From Nodosilinea sp. E11 (lineage in GTDB: Bacteria; Cyanobacteriota; Cyanobacteriia; Phormidesmidales; Phormidesmidaceae), in assembly GCF_032813545.1 (NCBI RefSeq), contig NZ_CP136520.1, positions 2,288,001-2,352,000 of the forward strand: DNA of 64,000 nt, read 5' to 3'. Numbering within the stretch: position 1 is the stretch's first letter; each line of letters starts with the position of its first letter. The position numbers were made by a program, and so were the translations under genes. Below, piece after piece: positions 16,519 to 25,753 of this stretch. The notes under the pieces are model-generated. The model was not told the origin of the DNA, did no database searches, and saw only the letters and a program-made list of their open reading frames with translations.

Positions 16519-16559
16519 GCAACGGTGTCTCTAAAGACGTCTTTAAAAGACACCGTTGC
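16519..16559. other. Long hairpin after the 76-aa gene
   Basis: A 12-bp perfect stem GCAACGGTGTCT / AGACACCGTTGC encloses a 17-base loop that contains its own palindrome AAAGACGTCTTT. It could be an mRNA 3' structure or a protein site. Confidence 0.5.
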
Positions 16560-16565
16560 GCTACT

Positions 16566-16598
16566 GGCCAAGGCCCCTCTAAGGGTCTTGGCCTTTTT
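16566..16598 (+). terminator. Rho-independent terminator
   Basis: GGCCAAG / CTTGGCC stem with inner CCC/GGG pairing followed by TTTTT. This is a textbook terminator for the 76-aa gene and closes the accessory island. Confidence 0.8.
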
Positions 16599-16816
16599 GA
16601 TTCTGGCCTGACAAGATGAGGACGATTTTGTAGTGGGAGCCACCTAGAACTATCGAAAGCCACTGGCTTTAGTCAAACGCTTGTGTGCCAAAGCCGTTGT
16701 TCTCTACAGCTCCAGGGACTTCTCTGCGCCAATCACAGAAACAGGGCTGCTTTACGCTAATCTGTGACAGATACCGCGAACTTACACTACATAGAGGGTC
16801 GCCGCAGTACAGGCCT

Positions 16817-18847
16817 ATGGCTGAAACAGGACAGGGAGAATGGTTGCTCGGGGGGCGCTACCGGGTGCTGCGGCAGCTGAGCCGGGGCAGCTTTGGCGAC
16901 ACGTACCTGGCCGAAGACACCCATCGGTTTCAAGAGCTGTGCGTACTCAAAGAATTTAACCCCCAGGTGCCCGGCAAGCTAGCCCTCGACAAAGCCCAAA
17001 CTCTGTTTGAGCGCGAGGCCGGCATTTTGTACCAAATTAACCATCCTCAGGTGCCCCGGTTTCGCCAACTGCTGCGCGATGAAACGCGCCTGTTTTTAGT
17101 GCAAGACTATGTCGAAGGCCCCACCTACCGGGAGCTACTAAGCCGCCGCCGCGCCCACGGGGAGAGCTTTAGTGAAGCCGAGGTGGTCCAGTTTTTGATG
17201 CAAATGTTGCCGCTGCTGCAATACCTGCACAGCATTGGCATTGTGCACCGCGATATTTCTCCCGCCAACCTAATTCAGCGCAACGCCGATGGCCGCCCCA
17301 TGCTGATCGACTTTGGCGGAGTCAAACAGTTGGCGGTGAATGTGCGCCATCAGCTGGGGGTGGCTCAGCCCTATCAGGCCGCCGATGGCACGGTTACTCG
17401 TCTAGGGACCGTGGGCTATATCCCCGAAGAGCAACTTGAGTCAGGTCAGGTCACCCCCGCCACCGATCTCTACGCCCTGGGCATGACGGCCCTGGTCTTG
17501 CTGACCGGCAAAGACCCTGAGGATCTATACGACAATCGCCGCGATCGCTGGCTTTGGACTGAGCAGATCGATCTATCGGCTACGCTCACCCAGGTGCTGA
17601 CGCGCATGGTATCCCACGATCCGGGCGATCGCTACCCGTCTGCTGGGCAGGCCTTGGCGGCGCTCAATCTGGCCCACCCCGACCCCCTCTCAAAAGCCTG
17701 GGCTCAACCGATGCCGGTGCGCATGCAGCCCGCCATCCCGCCACCGCGGCCAGTGCCGACGGTAGCAGTCGCTCCCCCGGCACCCTATCTACCATCAATG
17801 CCGCCACCCATGGCCTACGACCCAACGGCAACGGTGGCCCCGCCACCGCGAGCGGTGCCCGTGAAAAAGTCGTCAGCGGGGTGCTGGCCGGCCCTGGTAG
17901 GGTTGCTAGTGGTAGTGGGAGTGGCCGGAGGGCTGTGGTGGTGGCTCGACCCCATTGGCCAGGTTGCTGGTGATGGTAGCGAGGCGGTATCGCCGGATGC
18001 CAGCAATGCAACGAACCCTAACCTCAGTGAAGCTGAGCGCGAGCGCAAACAGGCTCTACGCGATCGCGCAACCGCACTCAGCGTTGACTGGAGCTATCTC
18101 ACCCGCCTCAATGACCAGCTCTTCTACGAGCAGAACCCAGACCGCCAGGGCACCCAGCTCACCGACCAGCCCCAAGATGAAGCCCTGCGGGCTGAGTGGG
18201 ATGCGATCGCCGCCAGCAATCTAGATTTGCTAGAGGCCAACCTCAGCACCGAGGCCCGCAGTCGGCTGGGGCGCTATAACCCCACCGATAGCGATCGCTG
18301 GCAGCGCCAGGTCAATGCCCTTTACGTCAGCACCAAAGCCCTCTCCGATCTAGCCGACGCCCGCTTTGGCCAGCTGTTTCCGGGGCGAGCAGCAAACAAC
18401 GGCTTTGTCGAAACCCCGATCGATCAAATCTGGTTCGCCCTGGCCCAAGACCAGGTCAACGCCATGGAAAGTGGCGACAACTTGACCGAAATCACCTTTG
18501 AGCCAGGGTCCTTTAGCCAACAGCGCCAGGGCAACCTCAACCCCGGCCACGGTCAGATCTATATTCTCAACCTCAGCGCCGAGCAGCTGCTGCGGCTCAA
18601 CCTCCAAGCGCCGCCCGGCAGCACCCGGCTGTCGATCTACGTGCCCGTGCCCACCGACGAACTACCCCACATTTTGGCCGATGCTGAGCAAAACACCTGG
18701 GCCGGCGAGCTACCCCAGTCGGGCTACTACGAAGTGGTGGTGGTCTCCCAGGGCAGCACGCCGATTCCCTACAGTCTTACGGTGGCCGTCGATAACGTTA
18801 TTAACGACATTATCAACCGCCCCGACCCACCCGCCAAAGAGAACTAG
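16817..18847 (+). CDS. Ser/Thr protein kinase, Spk type
   Basis: From ATG 16817 the product has 676 residues and the kinase domain begins at residue 13, as in cyanobacterial Spk kinases; the earlier GTG at 16685 would add an unlike extension. All catalytic parts are present: glycine loop LSRGSFGDTY (21-30), Lys45 (CVLKEF), HRDISPANL (144-152) and DFG (165-167). A Pro-rich linker and one transmembrane helix (about 356-377) lead to an external C-terminal domain of some 270 residues with unknown ligand. It would sense outside conditions and phosphorylate cytoplasmic targets. Confidence 0.9.
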   Translation: MAETGQGEWLLGGRYRVLRQLSRGSFGDTYLAEDTHRFQELCVLKEFNPQVPGKLALDKAQTLFEREAGILYQINHPQVPRFRQLLRDETRLFLVQDYVEGPTYRELLSRRRAHGESFSEAEVVQFLMQMLPLLQYLHSIGIVHRDISPANLIQRNADGRPMLIDFGGVKQLAVNVRHQLGVAQPYQAADGTVTRLGTVGYIPEEQLESGQVTPATDLYALGMTALVLLTGKDPEDLYDNRRDRWLWTEQIDLSATLTQVLTRMVSHDPGDRYPSAGQALAALNLAHPDPLSKAWAQPMPVRMQPAIPPPRPVPTVAVAPPAPYLPSMPPPMAYDPTATVAPPPRAVPVKKSSAGCWPALVGLLVVVGVAGGLWWWLDPIGQVAGDGSEAVSPDASNATNPNLSEAERERKQALRDRATALSVDWSYLTRLNDQLFYEQNPDRQGTQLTDQPQDEALRAEWDAIAASNLDLLEANLSTEARSRLGRYNPTDSDRWQRQVNALYVSTKALSDLADARFGQLFPGRAANNGFVETPIDQIWFALAQDQVNAMESGDNLTEITFEPGSFSQQRQGNLNPGHGQIYILNLSAEQLLRLNLQAPPGSTRLSIYVPVPTDELPHILADAEQNTWAGELPQSGYYEVVVVSQGSTPIPYSLTVAVDNVINDIINRPDPPAKEN

Positions 18848-19011
18848 ACATAGCTAGCATAATCAGTTGCAATGGTGTGCCGCGTTCCGAGACCCCCACG
18901 GCTGTGTAGGATGGTTAACAGCCCTTGCAATTGTATACAGCAGGCCAGGTGCCAGGGCTGGCGGCGCAGGGGCTGGTGACGGTTTTTTCACGTTAGTTAG
19001 AGGGTTTGAGT

Positions 19012-21216
19012 ATGACGGTGGCCAGCACGCAATCGATTCCAGCATTTTGTGAAGGCATTCAGCATTTTGGCGAACTGCTGCCCGAGTTTGCTGCCTATGG
19101 TCAGGCGGCGGCGATCGCCCCCGAGCAAACCGCCATTTCATCTCCCAGTGACCCGGTTGCCGTCTATCAAACCCTGCTGGCCGCCGACGCCCTGCGCTAC
19201 CTCACCTTGCAGGTGACCGCCAGCAAAGAATCGGGCCACCCCGGCGGCTTTGCCAGCATCGCCGATGCGATCGCCTCCTTGGTCATGCTGGGCCACAAAA
19301 ATATCGTCACCGAAGTCGGCCACCACGCCCCCGGCTTCTACAGCAACGTATTCATGGACGGTTCCCTGGAGGCGATGGGGATCGCCACGGTGCAGGAACT
19401 GTGCGATCGCTTCCGCGAAACCCACGGCCTGCTGGGCCACCTGTCGGGCCAGATGCCGGGGCTGCTGTCCCCCGCTGGGCCCCTAGGTCAGGGCCAGCAC
19501 TTTGCCATGGCCGGGGCCAAGCTGCACCCCGGCGTGCTGTTCCCCGTCACCATCGGCGACGGCGGCCTGGGCGAACCCTACATCATGAGCAGCTTCGGCC
19601 ACTTCACCACCGCCTACCCCACCGTCACCAACTTCCTGCCCATCCTGGTGTGGAACGGCTATAGCCAGGAGCACCACAGCATGGTCTCCACCAAGAGCAA
19701 CCAGTCGATGATCGACTACTGGCGCGGCAACGGCTTCCAAGAAGTGGTGCTGGTGGATGCCAAGGACTTTGATGATGCCAACCAGCCCGGCGACTACGTC
19801 GATAGCACTGCGTTCTCGTTCCCCCAGCGCTTCGCCTTTACCCAGGCGGTGCTAGAGGCCACCGACAAGGCCGCCAAGCTGGCCCTGGGCGGCACCCTAA
19901 CAGTGCTGATCGTCAAACAGCTCAAGGGGGCGGGGGTTCACAAGCGCGGTGCCCAGTCCCACAACCTCTATCCGGGCGACTCCCTGACCCGCGACTACAT
20001 TGTCAGCGCCCTGACCACCCGCGCCCTGCACCCCGAGGCCTGGGCCTTGGTGCGCGCCAACTACGAGCGGGCCGGGGGTGGCCCCGCCGCCAAGGTGGCC
20101 GTCACCGAGAGCGAGCTGCCCCTGGCAGACCTGGGCACCCTGCCGCTGAATGAGTTTCCCGTGGGCGGCGACAAACAGGTGGCTACCACCGCCATGGGTG
20201 TCCTGGTGGGCTACGTGGGCCAAAAAGATCCCGCCTTTATAGTTACCAACGCCGACGGCAACGCCGCCTCCGGCATCAACAACATCAACCAGGCGCTGAA
20301 GATCATCCATCCCACCGCCGACGCCACCTACTTCCAGCAGCCCCAGGGCCAGGTGTACGAGCCCCTCAGCGAAGACGCCTGCGCCGGTCTCGCCGCCGCC
20401 CAGGCTCTGTTTGGTGCCCGCACCCTGTGGTGTTCCTACGAGTCCTTTGCGATCAATGGCCTGCCTATCTGGCAGACCGTCACCCAGGCCATGGCCGAAC
20501 TGCGCCGCGCCACCCCCTCCACCGTTTGCCTATTTACGGCGGGGGCCCTGGAGCAAGGCCGCAACGGCTGGACCCACCAGCGCCCGGAGATCGAAAACTA
20601 CTTCGCGGGCATGCTGCGCAACGGCAACGTCTACGCCCTCTTCCCCACCGATGCCAACAGCATTCAGGCTTGCTACGACTGGGCTCTGACCACCCGTAAC
20701 AAAGGCGTCACCATCACCGCCAGCAAGTCGCCGCTGCCGGTACGCACCACCGTTGAGCAAACCCGCCGGGCGATCGCCGACGGTGCTGTAGAGCTGGCCA
20801 CGATCCAAGGGAATCAAACCGTTGTCTTTGCTGTCATTGGCGACATGACCCTCATGCCGGTATTTGAGGCCGCAGAGCAGCTAGCCAACGCCGGCATTGG
20901 CAGTCGCATTGTGTCGGTGGTCAACCCTCGCCAGCTCTATCGCCCCACCGATGTCGCCTGGGATCTGTGCTCCGAGCCCGACGGCAGCTTCCTGGACGAT
21001 GCCGGGTTTGAGCGCCTGTTTAGCGGCGACGCGCTGATCGGGGTAACGGGCGGCTCCAGCGCCATGCTCGAACCGATTATGCTGCGCAGCACGGCCCCCC
21101 GCGACACCTTCGCCTGGAAGCGGGGCGAAACCACCGCCAGCGCCGGACAAATCATGGCGTTAAACGGCCTGACGGCAGATAACTTTGTGGCCCGAGCTAC
21201 GGCACTGTTGGGTTAA
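19012..21216 (+). CDS. Transketolase/phosphoketolase-like ThDP enzyme
   Basis: A 734-residue thiamine-diphosphate enzyme. The ThDP/Mg motif is IGDGG ... LPILVWNGYS (about 180-220). The N-terminal half has the transketolase element GPLGQG (about 160), yet GDG...LPIL.NGY and the C-terminal half (CSYESFAINGLPIW, NGWTHQRPEIENY, LFPTDANS) follow phosphoketolase. True phosphoketolases cleave xylulose-5-P or fructose-6-P to acetyl-P and are about 790 residues long. The substrate here is unknown; a sugar-phosphate two-carbon transfer or phosphorolysis is likely. ATG 19012 is chosen because AGAGGG lies seven bases upstream. Confidence 0.7.
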   Translation: MTVASTQSIPAFCEGIQHFGELLPEFAAYGQAAAIAPEQTAISSPSDPVAVYQTLLAADALRYLTLQVTASKESGHPGGFASIADAIASLVMLGHKNIVTEVGHHAPGFYSNVFMDGSLEAMGIATVQELCDRFRETHGLLGHLSGQMPGLLSPAGPLGQGQHFAMAGAKLHPGVLFPVTIGDGGLGEPYIMSSFGHFTTAYPTVTNFLPILVWNGYSQEHHSMVSTKSNQSMIDYWRGNGFQEVVLVDAKDFDDANQPGDYVDSTAFSFPQRFAFTQAVLEATDKAAKLALGGTLTVLIVKQLKGAGVHKRGAQSHNLYPGDSLTRDYIVSALTTRALHPEAWALVRANYERAGGGPAAKVAVTESELPLADLGTLPLNEFPVGGDKQVATTAMGVLVGYVGQKDPAFIVTNADGNAASGINNINQALKIIHPTADATYFQQPQGQVYEPLSEDACAGLAAAQALFGARTLWCSYESFAINGLPIWQTVTQAMAELRRATPSTVCLFTAGALEQGRNGWTHQRPEIENYFAGMLRNGNVYALFPTDANSIQACYDWALTTRNKGVTITASKSPLPVRTTVEQTRRAIADGAVELATIQGNQTVVFAVIGDMTLMPVFEAAEQLANAGIGSRIVSVVNPRQLYRPTDVAWDLCSEPDGSFLDDAGFERLFSGDALIGVTGGSSAMLEPIMLRSTAPRDTFAWKRGETTASAGQIMALNGLTADNFVARATALLG

Positions 21217-21336
21217 GGGCTAACGGTAGGGGCGGGCATTCTCCAGGGTGTGCTGCCCCTACAAACCTAGGCTCTGGGCTGATACCAGGGCTAGGAGCTA
21301 CCTCTGCGATCGCCGTAAGGAATATCACAATACCCA

Positions 21337-21370
21337 TTGCCCCCGCTCCCTAAAAAGAGAGCGAGGGCAA
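21337..21370. terminator. Hairpin between convergent genes
   Basis: TTGCCC-CGCTC / GAGCG-GGGCAA with one mismatch pair and a short A-rich loop, midway between the ThDP gene and the convergent Tic22 gene. It probably serves as a bidirectional terminator. Confidence 0.5.
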
Positions 21371-21436
21371 CGGCAAGCAACCCAATAGAGGCCTGGTTAT
21401 AGCGATGGCTATAACGGCTACCCTGGGTCAAAGACG

Positions 21437-22171
21437 CTAATTGCCAGGCTGCTGCGATCGGATATAGTTCAACACCTCAGTTGATGGAAACAGTCGTACC
21501 TGATTGAGCTGAGCATCGAGAGCCGGGTCAGTGCTATTAGCCATAGCCGTCAGCAACCACTCTAGAGAAAGCACCTGCACCACAATCTCATTGGCGGCTT
21601 CTGCATTGGTCTCTCGATAGCGATTTAGCAGGGTCTGCAAATCGTTACGCGAAAAGAACATGGGCAGCGAGGCTTCACCATTTTGGTTAATGGTCAGGTA
21701 AGGACCATCAGCACCCTGACGAGCGATGAACAACGGCACACCCTGAAAATCAGACTCAAGCTGTAGAGCAGCCTCTAGCTCGCCACCAATGGGGAGATAG
21801 AGCAGCGGCACCTGAGCCTCGTCATTGAGCACCGTTTCTTGGTAGAGGGTGCCCAGGTCTACTAGAGCCACCTCAGCACTCGGATCTTCTTGCCGTGCGC
21901 GGTTTAAGAATTCTTCAGCCGCTTCTCCATCAATAAAGACAACAGGCACTTTAAGTTCCTGGTTATTCACCTCGGCAGCGGCGGTAAGGGGCTGGCCGTC
22001 GGAGTTCAAAATGATAAAAACGGGTACTTGCTCGAGCTTATCGACGATCGCCTCTTCGCCCAAGGCCTCAGCGGGCAGGGGCATCACCAAACCACCCCCT
22101 AGCAAACTGCCGCTGATCAGGGCTGTCATCAAGGGCAGGGGCCGCAAAACAGAAGAAAAGAACTGTCGCAT
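21437..22171 (-). CDS. Tic22-family protein
   Basis: 244 residues with a signal peptide (residues 1-37, ending PAEALG). The body (VDKLEQVPVFIILNSDGQPL ... LPMFFSRNDLQTLL) matches the Tic22 family. In cyanobacteria Tic22 is found in the periplasm and thylakoid lumen and assists outer-membrane biogenesis as a chaperone; in plastids it aids import. The repeated VPVFI / VPLLYLPIG / VPLFIAR segments are the paired folds of the family. It is monocistronic, upstream of tRNA-Pro. Confidence 0.85.
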   Translation of the reverse strand: MRQFFSSVLRPLPLMTALISGSLLGGGLVMPLPAEALGEEAIVDKLEQVPVFIILNSDGQPLTAAAEVNNQELKVPVVFIDGEAAEEFLNRARQEDPSAEVALVDLGTLYQETVLNDEAQVPLLYLPIGGELEAALQLESDFQGVPLFIARQGADGPYLTINQNGEASLPMFFSRNDLQTLLNRYRETNAEAANEIVVQVLSLEWLLTAMANSTDPALDAQLNQVRLFPSTEVLNYIRSQQPGN

Positions 22172-22315
22172 AGGGTTACTGTGTCGTTAAATGACGGCGG
22201 GCAGGATCGCGCAAACTACTGGTCAATGACTATAAATACTACAAATAAATAACCTTCTGCACAGACCGCTGTGCCAGTCTGATTACCAGCCCAGACAAAA
22301 GGCCTATACTCAAAA

Positions 22316-22389
22316 TCGGGATGACAGGATTTGAACCTGCGACATCCTGCTCCCAAAGCAGGCGCGCTACCAAGCTGCGCTACATCCCG
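22316..22389 (-). tRNA. tRNA-Pro (UGG)
   Basis: The minus strand folds into a complete cloverleaf: acceptor CGGGATG / CATCCCG, a D-arm with AGCTTGGTAG, anticodon loop TTTGGGA with anticodon TGG, and T-arm GCAGGTTCAAATCCTGT. The discriminator base is A. CCA is not encoded. Confidence 0.95.
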
Positions 22390-22487
22390 TAGACAATCAA
22401 CCGTAATCAGTATAGCTTGCTTTATCGCCGAACCGGCACAGTCTTTCCCCGCTCCATGACAACCCCCACGACTTAAACCATTTATCT

Positions 22488-22898
22488 ATGGCAACTCCAG
22501 CCCATCCTCTCGATCAATTGCCCGGTCTTAGCCAGACCCACGCCCAGGGCCTAGCCCAACTAGGCCTCACCAGTACCGACCAGCTGCGACGCTACGGCAT
22601 TACCGTAGAGCATCGTCAGACCCTGGCCAAAAAACTCCAGGTGCCACTGCGTTACGTCACTAAGTGGGTGATCTTGGCAGACTTGGCCCGAGTCCCTGCG
22701 GTGGGTTGTCAATTTAACGGACTACTGCTGCACGCGGGCATCATATCGGTGCCACAGTTAGCAGCCTGTTCAGCCCAAAGGCTATTTACCCAACTGCGGC
22801 GGCTACATGTTGCCACTCTACAGCGCAATGATCTCTGCCCCACCGCCGACCAAGTCAACCTCTGGATTCACCAGGCCAAAGCCCTCAGCCGAGCTTAG
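22488..22898 (+). CDS. DUF4332 protein
   Basis: 136 residues. The N-terminal half (LPGLSQTHAQGLAQLGLTS) is a helix-hairpin-helix-like element of DUF4332, a family with a fold resembling DNA polymerase lambda HhH domains. The second half repeats the pattern (FNGLLLHAGIISVPQLA). Such domains often bind nucleic acid without sequence preference, but the role here is unknown. It begins ~100 bases past the tRNA on the opposite strand. Confidence 0.75.
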   Translation: MATPAHPLDQLPGLSQTHAQGLAQLGLTSTDQLRRYGITVEHRQTLAKKLQVPLRYVTKWVILADLARVPAVGCQFNGLLLHAGIISVPQLAACSAQRLFTQLRRLHVATLQRNDLCPTADQVNLWIHQAKALSRA

Positions 22899-22931
22899 GG
22901 TAACGCACATCTGCCAACGAATCTATTCACC

Positions 22932-23453
22932 CTAATCGGGGTACCAAAACATTCCCTTAATTCCCTCCGGATCGGGCATGAAGCCTAACCCTTTGTAAAA
23001 CTCAACCACCTGGGGATCGGCGAATAGAGTGACATTGCTGATGTCTTCGCTGCGCAGCTTTTTGATGAGCTGACGCATCAGTTCTTTGCCCAACCCGCGC
23101 CCCTGAAAGTCGGGATGCACTACCACATCCCAAATGGTGGCATTAAAGGCGTGGTCAGAGGTGGCCCGAGAAAACCCTACCAGGCGGCGTCGGGTACCGC
23201 GCTGCTCCCACATGGTAATTACTAGGTAGCTGTGCTGAATGGCTTTTTTGACCTTGCGAATCGGTCGCCTGGCCCAGCCTACAGCGTTACACAGCTCTTC
23301 TAGCTCATAGAGGTCGAGGTCGCGATCGGTACTAAACACAATCGTCGACCCCTCCCCATGCTCCGGTAGAGCCTCTAGGACGGTGCTTCCCGACGTGACT
23401 TCTTCAGACGAAGCGCCATCAGATCCGACAAAAAGACTTTTCCAAAAACCCAT
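22932..23453 (-). CDS. GNAT N-acetyltransferase (Ycf52/NSI-like)
   Basis: 173 residues. The acetyl-CoA loop is clear: [20 protein letters not shown] (about 117-136), with R/QxxGxG/A as QGRGLG. The C-terminal [19 protein letters not shown] is typical. The family includes plastid Ycf52 and the Arabidopsis chloroplast acetyltransferase NSI, which acetylates proteins at Lys and N-termini. The acidic N-terminus is variable. Convergent with the DUF4332 gene, 33 bases between stops. Confidence 0.85.
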   Translation of the reverse strand: MGFWKSLFVGSDGASSEEVTSGSTVLEALPEHGEGSTIVFSTDRDLDLYELEELCNAVGWARRPIRKVKKAIQHSYLVITMWEQRGTRRRLVGFSRATSDHAFNATIWDVVVHPDFQGRGLGKELMRQLIKKLRSEDISNVTLFADPQVVEFYKGLGFMPDPEGIKGMFWYPD

Positions 23454-24039
23454 GCAGGCCCTGTCTGATTAAGGAAGTGGGACAACGCTCATCAGCATAA
23501 GTCAACGCCCTTGTAGACCGCAGCACAATGGCTCAGGCTAGAGCTAAACTTTGGGCTGAATACCGTTTCCTCATAGTATATCCCCTTAAAATACTGATAT
23601 CTCTAGCGTCATGAGATTTCTGGACGCTGGGAGAGCTATCTAGGCTGCCCTTAGCCCCATAGCGGAGCCGAGCAGCGGGATAGCGGAGATGGGCAACATT
23701 GAGGCAGAAGTCGACGAGCTGCTTAATCTAGTCTTGATCAAGCTGATGATGACAGGCTCTAAACGTGTCAGGTGTTAGGTGTTAGGTTCCAGGTCTGCCA
23801 TGAACCTGACACCTTGAACCCACTAACCTGTCCCTTTTGCTTGGCAGACTCCTAGCCTAGGGCTAGGCATTTTTACTAACGCCTATGATGCAGCCCTGGC
23901 AGCTCAGACAGTGACTAGAGCATGAGCCTGCTACTGTTGAGAACTCTCCCTAATTGGGGGTGTTCCCCCATCGACAACCGCAGCTTAGACTCTTACCAAG
24001 GGTATACTTCTTGATTCTCAAGTGTTCCTAAGGCGGCAG
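23454..24039. other. 586-bp intergenic region with hairpins
   Basis: No gene recognised. A tandem AGGTGTT motif leads into a 13-bp stem with one mismatch (23777-23789 with 23802-23814). A second tight hairpin CCTAGCC-TAG-GGCTAGG (23851-23867), followed by a run of five Ts, looks like a terminator on the plus strand. A small RNA transcribed rightwards is possible but unproven. Confidence 0.35.
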
Positions 24040-24795
24040 ATGCTACCGTTACCTCCATGGAGTTCCATCCTTCCCACCATGGCCGCTGGCTTAAACCCCT
24101 CGACGGTTGAGCTACTGAAGCGCTTCAACCGAGCTTTTCCTCAATTTTATGAGCAGTTTGTCAGTAGTGAGATTCAACTGCAAAATTTGCGCTTGGCTTA
24201 TCAGCTCTACAAGCAACGCAAGGCAGTTCTCGACATCAAGCCCGACGGCAATAAAAGTGCGCTGCATTTTGTCTATCGCAATCAGTCATTTTTGCTCAGC
24301 GATATTTTTGGTGTCTTGGCAGCTTACGGCTTGACCATTCACAACCTCAGCCTCTACGGACAGATTTATCCGCCAATGCTGGTGTTTATCAAGCTGGTGG
24401 TATCTCGGGGGGGTAAAGCCCTTAGCCCCAAAACGACCGAGAATGTCTGTCGAGCCATTCAAGAAACCCTGGCAGGGCATTTTGAAGTAGAAGAGATGTT
24501 AACCGTTGAGTTTAACCTCAATGCCGGTTTAGAGAAGGTCGAGACTGAGTTTTATGTTGACCCGGTGTTTCATCTCCCAGCTTTGTTAATCGAGGCCGAC
24601 AACCAACCGGGGCTGTTTTATAAGGTGATGTACGCCATCTGGCAGGAGGATTTGCTGGTGGTCAATGCCAATTTGCTGGTTTGGCGAGGGCGCACTCGGC
24701 TTATTCTGTACTTGCTCGGCCCTAACGAAAGCCTGATTCCTGATTATCTGGGCCAAAAAATTGCCGATGGTATGCGCTACCGGCTTATGAGCTAA
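24040..24795 (+). CDS. Tandem ACT-like domain protein
   Basis: About 251 residues. After an N-terminal helical part (TVELLKRFNRAFPQFYEQF) come two ACT-like units: one around SFLLSDIFGVLAAYGLTIHN, the other around ALLIEADNQPGLFYKVMYAIW ending in VVNANLLVWRGRTRLILYLL. The second resembles the C-terminal ACT pair of GlnD. ACT domains usually bind amino acids, so a small-molecule sensor is likely. ATG 24040 has AAGG upstream; ATG 24079 is an alternative that drops a Pro-rich leader. The next gene starts 40 bases on, probably in the same operon. Confidence 0.6.
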   Translation: MLPLPPWSSILPTMAAGLNPSTVELLKRFNRAFPQFYEQFVSSEIQLQNLRLAYQLYKQRKAVLDIKPDGNKSALHFVYRNQSFLLSDIFGVLAAYGLTIHNLSLYGQIYPPMLVFIKLVVSRGGKALSPKTTENVCRAIQETLAGHFEVEEMLTVEFNLNAGLEKVETEFYVDPVFHLPALLIEADNQPGLFYKVMYAIWQEDLLVVNANLLVWRGRTRLILYLLGPNESLIPDYLGQKIADGMRYRLMS

Positions 24796-24835
24796 GGTAC
24801 GATGGTCAAGGATCGGCCTAAGAGCCCATTGCCCT

Positions 24836-25753
24836 ATGGCCACGACTACAGTCTTTGGCGTACCCCACTTTTACAACCTGACTGGTGAAGATCAGGGCCT
24901 AACTGCGGCCTTGCCTCCCCTGGTTTTTATCCATGGCTGGCTGCTGAGCCACAAGTATTGGCAGCCGATCATTGATCGGCTGAGTGCTAACCAGCCGTGC
25001 TTAGCCTACGACTTACGAGGGTTTGGTGAGTCGCGCTATGGTCTCGAGCGCTACAGCCCAGGGATTCCTGCGGCGGCCCAAGCCTGGGGGGCATCGGCCT
25101 CTCCCTACGGCCTGGGGGCCTATGCCCGCGATCTGGCAGCGCTACTCGATCAGCTTAACCTGGGCCCAGTGTGGCTGGTGGGGCATTCCTTGGGGGGCAG
25201 TGTAGCCCTATGGATGGCCCACTGCTATCCAAATCTAGTGCAGGGGGTGGTGTGCCTCAATTCAGGCGGCGGTATTTACATCGAGCGAGAGTTTCAGCAG
25301 TTTCGTCAGGCAGGGAAGTATATCGTTGGCTGGCGGCGGCCCTGGTTGCGCCATACGCTGCTGCCGCTGCTGCTGACCCGGATGATGGTGTATCGGCCTC
25401 TGGACTATTGCTGGGGGCGCGATCGCTGCCTCGATCTGCTCGATGCTGATGGCGAAGCTGCCCTCGGCACCCTACTAGAATCCACGACAGAAGCCGAAGT
25501 GCACTTACTGCCGCGCCTGGTTGCCTCCCTTGACCAGCCGGTGTACTTTATCGCCGGTCGTCAAGATCAGGTGATGAACCTGCGCTACGTCAATCACCTG
25601 GCGGGCTACCTCAAAGCATCCCGTCAGGGGCAGCACACCGTCATTGAAGTAGAGCACTGTGGTCACCTAGCTATGGTTGAGCAGCCAGAGGTGGTGGCCA
25701 AGATCTTAAGAGAGTTAGCGACCCGACAACAGCCGGCCTCAACCATCAACTAG
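24836..25753 (+). CDS. Alpha/beta-hydrolase
   Basis: 305 residues with the alpha/beta-hydrolase fold: oxyanion element HGWLLSHKYW (about 34-43), nucleophile elbow GHSLGG with the catalytic Ser (about residue 122), acid region AGRQDQVM and catalytic His in VEHCGHLAMVE. A cap of about 100 residues lies between elbow and acid. Substrate is unknown; similarity to haloperoxidase- or esterase-type enzymes is generic. It follows the ACT-like gene closely. Confidence 0.85.
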   Translation: MATTTVFGVPHFYNLTGEDQGLTAALPPLVFIHGWLLSHKYWQPIIDRLSANQPCLAYDLRGFGESRYGLERYSPGIPAAAQAWGASASPYGLGAYARDLAALLDQLNLGPVWLVGHSLGGSVALWMAHCYPNLVQGVVCLNSGGGIYIEREFQQFRQAGKYIVGWRRPWLRHTLLPLLLTRMMVYRPLDYCWGRDRCLDLLDADGEAALGTLLESTTEAEVHLLPRLVASLDQPVYFIAGRQDQVMNLRYVNHLAGYLKASRQGQHTVIEVEHCGHLAMVEQPEVVAKILRELATRQQPASTIN

